Part shown: in pieces, positions 1 through 7,171 of the stretch
How the letters are laid out: each line of letters begins with the position of its first letter
Numbering within the stretch: position 1 is the first letter of the stretch
Origin: an uncultured Verrucomicrobiales bacterium
GTDB taxonomy: Bacteria; Verrucomicrobiota; Verrucomicrobiia; Verrucomicrobiales; Akkermansiaceae
DNA length: 28,594 nt
Direction of reading: 5' to 3'
Assembly (NCBI GenBank): GCA_937901085.1
Contig: CALCHQ010000060.1
Span: 1 to 28,594, forward strand
Notes under the pieces: generated by a model
The model's database searches: none
Told to the model about the DNA's origin: nothing
Seen by the model: only the letters and a program-made list of their open reading frames with translations
Position numbers and translations under genes: made by a program

Positions 1-563
1 AAAAAATCTTTCTCGGACTCCTGGCCCTGGCGGGCATGGTAGCAGGTTTCACCCTTACTTCCTGCGGTGGCGGCGGCAGCAACGCCAAGCTGGACATCAA
101 TATGGAAAGCTACACCTTCGGTGATCCCGTATCCCTGCAAATTGAACTGAATCAGCGCCAGGGTTATGCAGACTACTACAGCGCCACATTCACCATTCAG
201 AATCAGGCATACAGCGGTTCCTTCGCCATCACCTCTCCGACCACACTTCAGGATGGCAAGGTTGTCATCAAGGGCACCATGCAGATAACGGCTGATGACT
301 GGCATCAGGCCCAGGGCTGGTGGGCTGGCGCCACGGGTTTTGTCCGTACGACAGTTCCCGGTGCAACGGCCTCTGTTGTCATCGCTCAGCAGTCCTCCGG
401 ACTTGACACTGTCATCATCACAACAACATTGCCCGATGGTACCGGCACGTACTCCAAGACTGACCAGGCTGATGCTACGCCCATTACCAGCAATGATATT
501 ATCACAACCGGCACATGCCCCTACATGCGCATGCTTGCTAACAAGCTTGGTGGTAACAAGTAA
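1..563 (+). CDS. Putative lipoprotein, 5' end outside the window
   Basis: The frame is already open at base 3 and reads KIFLGLLALAGMVAGFTLTSC, so the first ATG inside the window (base 36) lies within a signal peptide and the true start is probably just upstream of base 1. The hydrophobic stretch ends in a lipobox (L-T-S-C) followed by GGGGS, which predicts cleavage by signal peptidase II, lipidation of the Cys and export to the envelope. The mature part is about 165 residues, rich in Thr, Ser, Gly and aromatic residues with alternating polarity, suggesting a beta-sandwich. I do not recognise the family. A strong hairpin terminator follows at 588-617. Lipoprotein nature is well supported; function is unknown. 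Confidence 0.75.
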   Translation, partial: KIFLGLLALAGMVAGFTLTSCGGGGSNAKLDINMESYTFGDPVSLQIELNQRQGYADYYSATFTIQNQAYSGSFAITSPTTLQDGKVVIKGTMQITADDWHQAQGWWAGATGFVRTTVPGATASVVIAQQSSGLDTVIITTTLPDGTGTYSKTDQADATPITSNDIITTGTCPYMRMLANKLGGNK

Positions 564-587
564 TCTTCCGCATACAGCTTCACCAGT

Positions 588-627
588 CGGCAGGACAAGG
601 AATGCCTTGTCCTGCCGGCTTCTTTTA
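588..627 (+). terminator. Rho-independent terminator after the lipoprotein gene
   Basis: Perfect 13-bp stem CGGCAGGACAAGG (588-600) with CCTTGTCCTGCCG (605-617), 4-nt loop, then the T-rich run GCTTCTTTTA. It begins 24 bases after the stop codon. Confidence 0.85.
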
Positions 628-636
628 TACATCAAC

Positions 637-673
637 ACAACACCCCGGTTGCTGGCAGCAACCGGGGTGTTGT
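637..673 (-). terminator. Hairpin between convergent genes, probable ychF terminator
   Basis: A perfect 17-bp inverted repeat (637-653 with 657-673, core AACACCCCGGTTGC) lies 21 bases beyond the ychF stop on the minus strand. It has no clean T-run on either side, so it may act as a transcript-end stabiliser as much as an intrinsic terminator. Confidence 0.55.
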
Positions 674-694
674 ATCTAGCGCTTACCCCGCTAC

Positions 695-1816
695 TTACTT
701 GGACACATTGAAGCGGAACTCGACCACGTCGCCGTCCTGCACCACATATTCCTTACCTTCAATACGGAGCTTGGCCTGTTCCTTGGCCTTGGCCATGGAA
801 CCACAGGCCACCAGGTCATCATACGCCACTACCTGAGCGGCAATGAAGCCACGCTCAAAGTCGGTGTGAATCACGCCGGCAGCGCGGGGGGCTTTGTCAC
901 CAGCGCGGATAGTCCAGGCACGGGTTTCCTTTACGCCGGTAGTCAGGTAGGTACGCAGACCCAGCAGGTGGTACACCGCGCGAATGAGGGCGCTCACGCC
1001 GGAATCCTCCACGCCGATATCATTGAGATACTCGCGGGCCTCTTCCGGCTCCAGTTCAGAAAGTTCCTCCTCGATGCGGGCTGAAATCACAATAGCCTCG
1101 GCATTGTGATGCTCGGCCACATACTTCCGCACAGCAGACACGTAGGGATGTGCGTCGGGGTTCTTCACCGCCTCGGCCAGCTCCTCCTCGCTCACATTGC
1201 AGGCAAAGATGCTCTTCTTATCCGAAAGCAGGAAGAACGTACGCAGCAACTTGCGCTCATCTTCACTCAACTCCAGGGTAATGGCGGGATTACCGGCATC
1301 CAGATGCGGCAGCAGCTTTTCAATCAGCTCCACCTCGGCCCTGGCTTCCTTGTCACCGCCACGAGCCTTCTTGATGCGGCTTTCCTTGCGCTTTTCCATG
1401 GCGGCCAGGTCGGCCAGAATCAGCTCGGCATTGATGATTTCGATATCGCGCACCGGGTCAACCGAACCCAGCTCGTGGATAATGTCATCATTCTCGAAGC
1501 AGCGTACCACCTGCACAATGGCATCGGTTTCGCGGATATTGGAAAGGAACTTGTTACCCAGGCCAGCACCTTCGGCAGCGCCCTTCACCAGCCCGGCAAT
1601 ATCCACAAACTCGATGGCAGCAGGCACAATACGCTCAGTCTTGCTCATTTCTGCCAGCACCGCCAGGCGGGGATCAGGCACTTCCACCATGCCCACATTC
1701 GGGTCGATGGTGCAGAAAGGGTAATTTGCCGCCTCTGCCTTGCGGGAGCGGGTAACCGCATTGAAAAGGGTCGATTTGCCTACATTCGGGAGTCCAACTA
1801 TACCAGCCTGTAACAT
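695..1816 (-). CDS. ychF: Redox-regulated ATPase YchF (OLA1 family)
   Basis: Obg-related P-loop NTPase that binds ATP rather than GTP and associates with ribosomes. From the chosen start the protein is 373 aa (E. coli YchF is 363). G1 GLPNVGKST is at residues 8-16, the DIAG switch at 72-75, and the G4 position holds NVSE (207-210) instead of NKxD, the substitution that marks this ATP-preferring branch. A coiled region follows at about 140-170 and a C-terminal TGS-like domain ends in VVEFRFNV. An upstream in-frame ATG at 1828 overlaps the predicted -10 (1827-1832), so it cannot lie in that transcript; ATG at 1816 gives the family-typical start MLQAGIVGLPNVGKS. Divergent from leuB. Confidence 0.97.
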   Translation of the reverse strand: MLQAGIVGLPNVGKSTLFNAVTRSRKAEAANYPFCTIDPNVGMVEVPDPRLAVLAEMSKTERIVPAAIEFVDIAGLVKGAAEGAGLGNKFLSNIRETDAIVQVVRCFENDDIIHELGSVDPVRDIEIINAELILADLAAMEKRKESRIKKARGGDKEARAEVELIEKLLPHLDAGNPAITLELSEDERKLLRTFFLLSDKKSIFACNVSEEELAEAVKNPDAHPYVSAVRKYVAEHHNAEAIVISARIEEELSELEPEEAREYLNDIGVEDSGVSALIRAVYHLLGLRTYLTTGVKETRAWTIRAGDKAPRAAGVIHTDFERGFIAAQVVAYDDLVACGSMAKAKEQAKLRIEGKEYVVQDGDVVEFRFNVSK

Positions 1817-1826
1817 AACGGCGCAC

Positions 1827-1855
1827 ATTCTACACTAACACCCTTGTTCAGGCAA
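1827..1855 (-). promoter_or_regulatory. ychF promoter
   Basis: Minus strand: TTGCCT (1850-1855), 17-bp spacer, TAGAAT (1827-1832), then 10 bases to the ATG at 1816. The predicted transcription start is about 3-4 bases before the start codon. Confidence 0.7.
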
Positions 1856-1910
1856 GCTCAATATCTCCTTTTCCCATCGCTCGCTCCTTCTGTACGGGCG
1901 CGTGAGATGC

Positions 1911-1939
1911 TTGACAGCCAAAGGGCATGGGTGTATCAT
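1911..1939 (+). promoter_or_regulatory. leuB promoter
   Basis: Consensus TTGACA (1911-1916), 17-bp spacer, TATCAT (1934-1939), 11 bases to the ATG at 1951. The predicted leader is only about 5 nt. The in-frame ATG at 1927 falls inside the spacer and is excluded as a start. Confidence 0.75.
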
Positions 1940-1950
1940 CTGCACCAGAC

Positions 1951-3045
1951 ATGAATACCTACAAGATTGCAGTTCTGGCGGGCGATGGTATCGGCCCGGA
2001 AGTGATGGCCGAAGCGCTCCGCGTACTGGATGCGGTGGAACAGAAATTCGGCTTTGCCACCGAACGCACCGAATGCTATGTAGGCGGCGCCGGCATCGAC
2101 AACTGCGGCAAGGCTCTTCCCGCCGAAACGCTCGCGGCCTGCGAAGCGGCCGATGCCATTCTCTTCGGCTCTGTAGGTGGCCCCAAATGGGATTCCCTGC
2201 CCCCCGATGAACGCCCGGAACGCGGTGCCCTGCTTCCGCTCAGAAAGCACTTCTCCCTCTTTGCCAACCTGCGCCCCGGCATCTGCCTGCCGGAGCTGGT
2301 GGATGCCTCCCCCGTCAAGAACAGCCTCATACCCGGCGGGTTCGACATCCTCTGCGTGCGCGAACTCACCGGCGGCATGTATTTCGGCGAGCCCAAATTC
2401 TACGGCGAGCGCGACGGCGAAATCATCGGCCTGGATACCCTCCTCTACAAGAAGAGCGAGGTGGAACGCATTGCCCGCGTGGCCTTCGAAGCCGCCCGCG
2501 GCCGCAACAAGAAGCTGTGCAGCGTGGATAAGGCCAACGTGCTGGCCTCCTCGGTCATGTGGCGCGATGTGATGAATGCCATCGCCCCGGAATACCCCGA
2601 TGTGGAACTCACCCACATGTATGTGGACAATGCCGCTATGCAGCTGGTGCGTAACCCGCAGCAGTTCGATGTCATGGTCACCGAAAATACCTTCGGTGAT
2701 ATCTTGACCGATGAAATGGCCATAGTCTGCGGCTCGCTGGGCATGCTGCCCAGCGCCTCCCTCAGCCACGGCAGCAACACCTTCTTCGGCCTGTACGAAC
2801 CCTCCGGCGGTTCCGCCCCGGACATTGCCGGCAAGGGCATTGCCAACCCTATTGCGCAGATTCTTTCCATGGCCATGCTCCTGCGCTACACCTGCAAGGA
2901 AACAGCCGCTGCCAATGCTGTCGAAGCCGCCGTACGCAGCGTCATTGCAGCCGGATACCGCACCGGCGACCTCGCCACCGGCGCACCCGGCGAAATCCGG
3001 GTCGGTACCCGCGGCATGGGAGACGCCGTCATCGCAGCCCTTTAA
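1951..3045 (+). CDS. leuB: 3-isopropylmalate dehydrogenase
   Basis: NAD+-dependent oxidative decarboxylation of 3-isopropylmalate to 2-oxoisocaproate, the third step of leucine synthesis, in the cytosol. The 364-aa protein begins MNTYKIAVLAGDGIGPEV and shows the family landmarks in order: CVRELTGGMYFGEPK, ENTFGDILTDE, CGSLGMLPSASL and EPSGGSAPDIAGKGIANP, with the substrate and divalent-metal residues of the isocitrate/isopropylmalate dehydrogenase fold. Length is normal. No other leucine genes are adjacent, so it is a monocistronic leuB rather than part of a leuABCD cluster. The start follows the promoter at 1911-1939. IMDH is preferred over tartrate or isocitrate dehydrogenase because of the overall close match to LeuB. 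Confidence 0.97.
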   Translation: MNTYKIAVLAGDGIGPEVMAEALRVLDAVEQKFGFATERTECYVGGAGIDNCGKALPAETLAACEAADAILFGSVGGPKWDSLPPDERPERGALLPLRKHFSLFANLRPGICLPELVDASPVKNSLIPGGFDILCVRELTGGMYFGEPKFYGERDGEIIGLDTLLYKKSEVERIARVAFEAARGRNKKLCSVDKANVLASSVMWRDVMNAIAPEYPDVELTHMYVDNAAMQLVRNPQQFDVMVTENTFGDILTDEMAIVCGSLGMLPSASLSHGSNTFFGLYEPSGGSAPDIAGKGIANPIAQILSMAMLLRYTCKETAAANAVEAAVRSVIAAGYRTGDLATGAPGEIRVGTRGMGDAVIAAL

Positions 3046-3053
3046 TATCAAGT

Positions 3054-3069
3054 AAAAATAATTATTTTT
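3054..3069. promoter_or_regulatory. A/T-only palindrome between leuB and rubrerythrin
   Basis: AAAAATAATTATTTTT is a perfect 16-bp palindrome 9 bases after the leuB stop and about 20 bases upstream of the rubrerythrin -35. It could be an operator half of the control region or a simple A/T tract. It is too weak a stem for a terminator. Confidence 0.35.
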
Positions 3070-3089
3070 CAATAAATCGCATATTTTTC

Positions 3090-3117
3090 TTGTAATTATT
3101 CTAAAATAGGTTATACT
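3090..3117 (+). promoter_or_regulatory. Rubrerythrin promoter with PerR-box-like operator
   Basis: TTGTAA (3090-3095), 16-bp spacer, TATACT (3112-3117), then exactly 6 bases to the ATG, predicting a leaderless mRNA. The stretch TTGTAATTATTCTAA (3090-3104) matches the B. subtilis PerR box TTATAATNATTATAA at 12 of 14 defined bases and covers the -35 and half the spacer, a position suited to repression. Confidence 0.55.
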
Positions 3118-3123
3118 ACGGCC

Positions 3124-3666
3124 ATGACAACGATTGACAACCTCAAGACCGCCATCACCGGCGAAAGTACCGCCAGCGCCAAGTACGCTGCCTATGCCAC
3201 CCGCGCCGCCCAGGAGGGCTATCCTCTCATCGAGAAGCTCTTTGCCGCCGCCAGCCGCGCCGAACGCATTCACGCCACCAACCACAACAAGGTGCTGGTG
3301 AAGATGGGCGAACAGCCGATTGACATTGAAATGCACATCGAAGTGGGTAACACCATCGAGAACCTGAAGGCTGCCATTGCCGGTGAGACCTACGAGTTCA
3401 CCGACATGTATCCTCCCATGATTGCCCAGGCACAGGAAGAAGGCAACACCGATGCAGTCCGCAGCTTCACCTGGGCCAACGAAGCCGAAAAGGAACATGC
3501 CGATCTGTACAGCAAGGCACTTGCCCAGCTCGAAGCCGGCGAGAAGCTCGACCTGCCTGCCAAGTACTACGTGTGCCCGCTCTGCGGCGACACCTTTGCC
3601 GAAGGCACCGAGCCGGAGCGCTGCCCGCTCTGCAACTTCCCCAAGGCTAAGTACATCGAAATCTAA
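3124..3666 (+). CDS. Rubrerythrin
   Basis: Non-haem diiron peroxidase that reduces H2O2 to water with electrons from rubredoxin or NADH systems, a cytosolic oxidative-stress defence typical of anaerobes. The 180-aa protein has an N-terminal ferritin-like four-helix domain with E14, ExxH at 47-50, E88 and ExxH at 122-125 as diiron ligands, then a C-terminal rubredoxin-like FeS4 knuckle with CPLC (151-154) and CPLC (167-170). Length and domain order (erythrin then rubredoxin) are the classical ones. It is monocistronic, with a PerR-like box over the promoter and a hairpin followed by T's after the stop. The gene presence suggests an anaerobic or microaerobic lifestyle. Confidence 0.96.
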   Translation: MTTIDNLKTAITGESTASAKYAAYATRAAQEGYPLIEKLFAAASRAERIHATNHNKVLVKMGEQPIDIEMHIEVGNTIENLKAAIAGETYEFTDMYPPMIAQAQEEGNTDAVRSFTWANEAEKEHADLYSKALAQLEAGEKLDLPAKYYVCPLCGDTFAEGTEPERCPLCNFPKAKYIEI

Positions 3667-3692
3667 ACGTAGGTCTTACAGACTCTCATCTC

Positions 3693-3724
3693 ACACGCAT
3701 GGGTGCAAACCCATGCGTGTTTTC
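3693..3724 (+). terminator. Rubrerythrin terminator (first hairpin of the repeat)
   Basis: ACACGCATGGGT (3693-3704), loop GCAA, ACCCATGCGTGT (3709-3720), followed by TTTCAC. It lies 26 bases after the rubrerythrin stop. Confidence 0.65.
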
Positions 3725-3750
3725 ACTCGCGCTGCAAGGCGCGTTTTCAC

Positions 3751-3869
3751 TCTTCACTCACACCGCAAGGTGTGTTTTCACTCTTCACTTTCCTCTTAGT
3801 GAAAACTCGCGCTGCGCGCTCGCGTGAAAAGTGAAAGGTGAAAACATGTGCTTACGCACATGTGAGATG
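3751..3869 (+). repeat. 119-bp direct repeat, copy 1
   Basis: Identical to 4272-4390 except for T at 3800 where the other copy has C (118/119). It forms the right two-thirds of the multi-hairpin element and lies upstream of the four-helix-bundle gene. Confidence 0.95.
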
Positions 3870-3887
3870 ATATACCCCACTTGAGTA

Positions 3888-3916
3888 TCGACAAAATATG
3901 CCAGCTTCTATATAAT
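3888..3916 (+). promoter_or_regulatory. Promoter of the four-helix-bundle gene
   Basis: TCGACA (3888-3893), 17-bp spacer, perfect TATAAT (3911-3916), 8 bases to the ATG at 3925. It lies inside the 402-bp segment between the repeats, so the gene carries its own promoter. Confidence 0.7.
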
Positions 3917-3924
3917 CAAGCATC

Positions 3925-4269
3925 ATGACAGAAGGCCAACTCATAACGGAATCAATGAAATTTGCCATTGCTACCGTGCTTACACTCGATACAGTCGAAA
4001 AGCGGGGAGTTCTTAAAAAACAACTACTCCGCTCCGCCACAAGTATCGGCGCCAATATCCGCGAAGCTCAATACGCCAGCAGCCGGGCTGATTTCATCGC
4101 AAAATTACAAATTGCCCTCAAAGAAAGCAATGAAAGTGAATACTGGCTGGAATTAATGGACAAAACACAGTCCTTGGAACACGATAAATCAGAAAGACTG
4201 ATACAAGAATGTCGGAGAATCCGATTTATGCTGATTAGTTCGATTAACACGGCAAAAAAGAACGCATAG
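3925..4269 (+). CDS. Four-helix-bundle protein, 23S rRNA intervening-sequence type (TIGR02436-like)
   Basis: The 114-aa protein carries the family core: QLLRSATSIGANIREAQYAS, then DFIAKLQIALKESNESEYWLELM and a C-terminal helix. Relatives occur in intervening sequences of 23S rRNA genes and resemble the Avd accessory protein of diversity-generating retroelements; they form positively charged pentameric helical bundles thought to bind nucleic acid. The biochemical role is not established. Base use is AT-richer than the neighbours. The gene sits alone with its own promoter, exactly between two 119-bp direct repeats, and its stop codon is only 2 bases before the second copy. That packaging suggests a transferable unit, though no transposase or reverse transcriptase is present. 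Confidence 0.9.
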   Translation: MTEGQLITESMKFAIATVLTLDTVEKRGVLKKQLLRSATSIGANIREAQYASSRADFIAKLQIALKESNESEYWLELMDKTQSLEHDKSERLIQECRRIRFMLISSINTAKKNA

Positions 4270-4271
4270 CT

Positions 4272-4390
4272 TCTTCACTCACACCGCAAGGTGTGTTTTC
4301 ACTCTTCACTTTCCTCTTAGCGAAAACTCGCGCTGCGCGCTCGCGTGAAAAGTGAAAGGTGAAAACATGTGCTTACGCACATGTGAGATG
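4272..4390 (+). repeat. 119-bp direct repeat, copy 2
   Basis: Second copy of 3751-3869, with one substitution (C at 4321). It lacks the left 64 bp of the full element and ends with TGTGAGATG 3 bases before the folC stop codon. Read on the minus strand it begins with a stable hairpin then TTTTCAC, so it probably also ends folC transcription. Confidence 0.95.
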
Positions 4391-4393
4391 GAA

Positions 4394-5626
4394 TTACTGC
4401 ACCGTTATCCGGTAATCGGCACTGTGGAGAACAGCCTTTGCCTCACCCAGCAGGAAGAATGAACCGCAGATGAGCGTACCCTCAGGCATACCTACCAGGC
4501 ACTCTGCCAGCGTGGCAGGCGTGGAAACAGGCGCAGCAGAGGCGGCCTGCACCTTGGCGGCCATTTCTGCCGGGGAAAGAATACGCGGGGACTGCACCGG
4601 GGGCAGCACCCATTCCCCCACAATGGGGGCAAGCAGCTCCAGCACCTCATCCAGCGCCTTATCTGCCGAGCCTGCGTAGATACAGCGCGCCTTCTGCCCG
4701 CCGAAAGTCTCGCGCCAGGTCCGGGTGAGTACCTGCATGGCATGCGGGTTGTGCGCGCCATCCATGATGACACCGGGCTGCACTTCCTCAAAACGCCCCG
4801 GCCAGCGCACCCCGGCCAGCCCGCGGGCTTCCTCCTCTGCGCTGCACAGGAAATGCGGCAGGGCGCGCAGAGCCGCCAGCGCCAGCGCCGCATTGCGCCG
4901 CTGGTGCGCCCCTTTAAGCCCCAGCGGCTGGTCGCATTCGCCCGTAATCACGCGGCAATACGTATCCATACGCCGGGCAGCCTCTTGAATAGCCCGCATC
5001 GACTCCGGCTCCTGCGGAGCGGAAACCGCAGGACGATGCCAGGAGAGAATGGCAGCCTTTTCGCCCGCCACCTCGTAAAGCGTCTCGCCCAGGTACTGCG
5101 TGTGGTCAAGGCCGATGGGAGCCAGCACCGCCACGTCCTTGGGAACGGCATTCGTAGCATCCAGGCGGCCGCCCATGCCGGTTTCCAGCACAATAAGCTC
5201 CACCTCCTGCTCAGCAAACCAGAGCATCGCCACCGCCAGCACCAGTTCAAAAAAGGTCGGGCACGGCTCCCAGTCCTGCACCACAGCACGCACCTGGCCA
5301 ATGAGGCGGGCTGCGTCCGCATCCGGGATATTCTGCCCGTTCACACGGATGCGCTCCCCGAATTCCACCAGGTGAGGCGACGTAAACAAGCCGGTCTTAT
5401 ACCCGGCAGCGCGCGCCACACTCTCGCAGAACGCGCAGGTACTTCCCTTGCCATTCGTACCCGCCACATGAATCACCTGGGCGCGGGGATGCAGCACACC
5501 ACAGGCAGAGAGCAGACGCGTCACCCCCTCCAACCCCAGCTTGATGCCGAATGCCTGGGTGGAATACAACCAGGACAAGGCATCGACAATTGACAATTGA
5601 CTATTGACTATTGATGAATTCATCAT
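4394..5626 (-). CDS. folC: Folylpolyglutamate synthase / dihydrofolate synthase
   Basis: Mur-ligase-like enzyme that adds glutamate to dihydropteroate or folates using ATP, in the cytosol. The 410-aa protein has the P-loop GTNGKGS at residues 56-62, the family start ALSWLYSTQAFGIKLGLE, an LETGMGGRLDATNA motif and DGAHNPHAM in the C-terminal ligase domain. Length is normal. The first 15 residues (MMNSSIVNSQLSIVD) are encoded largely by a heptamer-repeat tract (5581-5613) and match no FolC feature, so a repeat has overrun the 5' end. I see no convincing separate promoter; it probably follows ahcY, whose stop lies 63 bases upstream. The exact start among the two adjacent ATGs or a later TTG is uncertain. 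Confidence 0.93.
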   Translation of the reverse strand: MMNSSIVNSQLSIVDALSWLYSTQAFGIKLGLEGVTRLLSACGVLHPRAQVIHVAGTNGKGSTCAFCESVARAAGYKTGLFTSPHLVEFGERIRVNGQNIPDADAARLIGQVRAVVQDWEPCPTFFELVLAVAMLWFAEQEVELIVLETGMGGRLDATNAVPKDVAVLAPIGLDHTQYLGETLYEVAGEKAAILSWHRPAVSAPQEPESMRAIQEAARRMDTYCRVITGECDQPLGLKGAHQRRNAALALAALRALPHFLCSAEEEARGLAGVRWPGRFEEVQPGVIMDGAHNPHAMQVLTRTWRETFGGQKARCIYAGSADKALDEVLELLAPIVGEWVLPPVQSPRILSPAEMAAKVQAASAAPVSTPATLAECLVGMPEGTLICGSFFLLGEAKAVLHSADYRITVQ

Positions 5627-5695
5627 TAGCTTGTTTTAAGTTATTTCGAACGGAGACAGCCCCAATAGTCAATCGTCGATAGTCAATCGTCAATA
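5581..5695. repeat. Inverted pair of heptamer-repeat tracts between ahcY and folC
   Basis: Two 33-nt tracts, 5581-5613 and 5663-5695, are built of tandem 7-mers of the type AATTGAC / TATTGAC (first) and AATCGTC / AATAGTC (second). They are inverted complements matching at 27 of 33 positions, separated by 49 nt. The left tract encodes the folC N-terminus; the right tract supplies the ahcY stop codon. The intervening 49 nt hold the palindrome TGATGAATTCATCA (5612-5625) over the folC start. In the ahcY-folC mRNA this would form a long stem-loop. Confidence 0.85.
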
Positions 5696-7102
5696 CCTGT
5701 AAGCTTCGGCCTTGTACGGGCCTTCCACCGGCACACCGATGTAGTCGGCCTGTTTCTGGGTAAGGGTGGTCAGACGCACCCCCAGTTTGGCGAGGTGCAG
5801 GCGGGCGACCTCCTCATCCAGCTTCTTGGGAAGCACCGTTACGGAAGGCTTGGCGGTCTCGCGTTCCTGCCACAGGGCAATCTGCGCCAGCACCTGGTTG
5901 GTAAAGCTGTTGCTCATCACGAAAGAGGCGTGCCCCGTCGCGCAGCCCAGGTTCACCAGGCGGCCCTCGGCCAGCAGGTAGAGGCTGTGGCCATCGGGGA
6001 AGGTGTACTTGTCCACCTGCGGCTTGATGTTGGTGCAGACAATACCGGGATAGTTCTGGAGACGGGCCACCTGGATTTCATTGTCAAAGTGGCCGATGTT
6101 GCAGACAATGGCCTGGTCCTTGATTTTCTCCATATGTTCCAGGGTGATGATGTCGCAGTTACCCGTAGTGGTCACATAGATATCGGCCATACCGAGCGTA
6201 TCCTCTACCGTCAGAACACGATAGCCTTCCATGGCGGCCTGCAGGGCGCAGATGGGATCCACCTCGGTCACAATCACCTGGGCGCCCAGCCCTCGCAGCG
6301 CCTGGGCGCAGCCCTTGCCCACATCGCCATAGCCGCAGATGACGGCCACCTTGCCGGCAATCATCACATCGGTGGCGCGCTTAATGCCGTCTGTCAGGCT
6401 TTCGCGGCAGCCGTACAGGTTGTCAAACTTGCTCTTGGTAACCGAATCATTCACGTTGATGGCCGGGACGAGCAGACGCCCCTCGCGTTCCATCTGGTAA
6501 AGGCGGTGAACACCGGTGGTCGTTTCCTCGGAAACCCCCTTCCACTCCGGCAGCCAGCGGTGGAACACACCCGGCTGTTCGGCAGCAATGCGCTTGAGCA
6601 GAGCCTTGATAACGCCTTCTTCCTCACTCTCAGAGGGAGTGTTCACCCAGTCGGAACCCTCCTCCATCTCATAACCACGGTGCAGCAGCAGCGTCACATC
6701 GCCACCGTCATCCACCACCAGCTGCGGGCCCAGCCCATCGCGGTGGCTCAGCGCAGCCCAGGTGCAATCCCAGTATTCTGTGAGCGTCTCGCCCTTCCAG
6801 GCAAAGACCGGCACCCCTGTGGCCGCAATGGCAGCAGCAGCGTGGTCCTGCGTGGAGAAAATGTTGCAGCTGGCCCAGCGTACCTCGGCACCCAGCGCCA
6901 CCAGCGTCTCAATGAGTACGGCGGTCTGAATCGTCATGTGCAGCGACCCGGTGATACGCACCCCGGCAAGCGGTTTCTGCTCGCCATATTTCTCACGGCA
7001 AGCCATGAGCCCCGGCATCTCGTATTCCGACACGGCAATTTCCTTGCGTCCCCAGTCCTTCAGGGAGATATCCGCCACCTTATAATCTGCTGTAGAAGTC
7101 AT
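5690..7102 (-). CDS. ahcY: Adenosylhomocysteinase
   Basis: Reversible hydrolysis of S-adenosylhomocysteine to adenosine and homocysteine, the salvage step of the methyl cycle, cytosolic and NAD+-dependent. The 470-aa protein shows SLHMTIQTAVLIETL, the NAD-binding loop GYGDVGKG at residues 257-264, the catalytic Lys/Asp/Asn region NDSVTKSKFDN, LVNLGCATGHASFVMS and the C-terminal KAEAYRY tail that closes the neighbouring active site. Length matches the long bacterial class with an insertion. The last codons and stop (TAT TGA) run into the heptamer repeat. folC follows on the same strand. The leader is only about 3 nt, leaving no room for an SAH riboswitch. Confidence 0.97.
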   Translation of the reverse strand: MTSTADYKVADISLKDWGRKEIAVSEYEMPGLMACREKYGEQKPLAGVRITGSLHMTIQTAVLIETLVALGAEVRWASCNIFSTQDHAAAAIAATGVPVFAWKGETLTEYWDCTWAALSHRDGLGPQLVVDDGGDVTLLLHRGYEMEEGSDWVNTPSESEEEGVIKALLKRIAAEQPGVFHRWLPEWKGVSEETTTGVHRLYQMEREGRLLVPAINVNDSVTKSKFDNLYGCRESLTDGIKRATDVMIAGKVAVICGYGDVGKGCAQALRGLGAQVIVTEVDPICALQAAMEGYRVLTVEDTLGMADIYVTTTGNCDIITLEHMEKIKDQAIVCNIGHFDNEIQVARLQNYPGIVCTNIKPQVDKYTFPDGHSLYLLAEGRLVNLGCATGHASFVMSNSFTNQVLAQIALWQERETAKPSVTVLPKKLDEEVARLHLAKLGVRLTTLTQKQADYIGVPVEGPYKAEAYRY

Positions 7103-7111
7103 GACGCGGGG

Positions 7112-7140
7112 AGTTTACAGCGAAACGCCCGCAGAGTCAA
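7112..7140 (-). promoter_or_regulatory. ahcY promoter
   Basis: Minus strand: TTGACT (7135-7140), 17-bp spacer, TAAACT (7112-7117), 9 bases to the ATG at 7102. Predicted leader is about 3 nt. Confidence 0.65.
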
Positions 7141-7171
7141 TGATAATTGGATTGCCCCGTTTTCATTTGTC

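Larger units (their letters stand above)
3687..3869. repeat. Multi-hairpin repeat element with inverted ends (left copy)
   Basis: Bounded by CATCTCACA (3687-3695) and its exact complement TGTGAGATG (3861-3869). Inside are three hairpins whose loops are GCAA (a GNRA tetraloop): 12-bp stem at 3693-3720, 5 bp plus a wobble at 3728-3743, and 6 bp at 3759-3774. Each is followed by TTTTCACTC. Then come a GC-rich fold (3808-3824), GTGAAAAGTGAAAGGTGAAAA, which is partly complementary to the TTTTCAC motifs, and an 8-bp stem (3844-3851/3856-3863). The whole can fold as a multi-branched structure. The first hairpin probably also terminates rubrerythrin transcription. Confidence 0.8.

Noticed and set aside
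1927..1950. Upstream in-frame ATG for leuB
   Set aside because: It lies within the promoter spacer between TTGACA and TATCAT, and LeuB homology starts at the ATG at 1951.
3687..4390. Insertion sequence with terminal repeats
   Set aside because: No transposase is encoded between the repeats, which are direct copies rather than terminal inverted repeats, and I see no clear short target-site duplication.
5581..5695. CRISPR-like array from the short repeats near folC
   Set aside because: The units are contiguous 7-mers with no spacers, and two tracts are inverted; this is a simple repeat pair.
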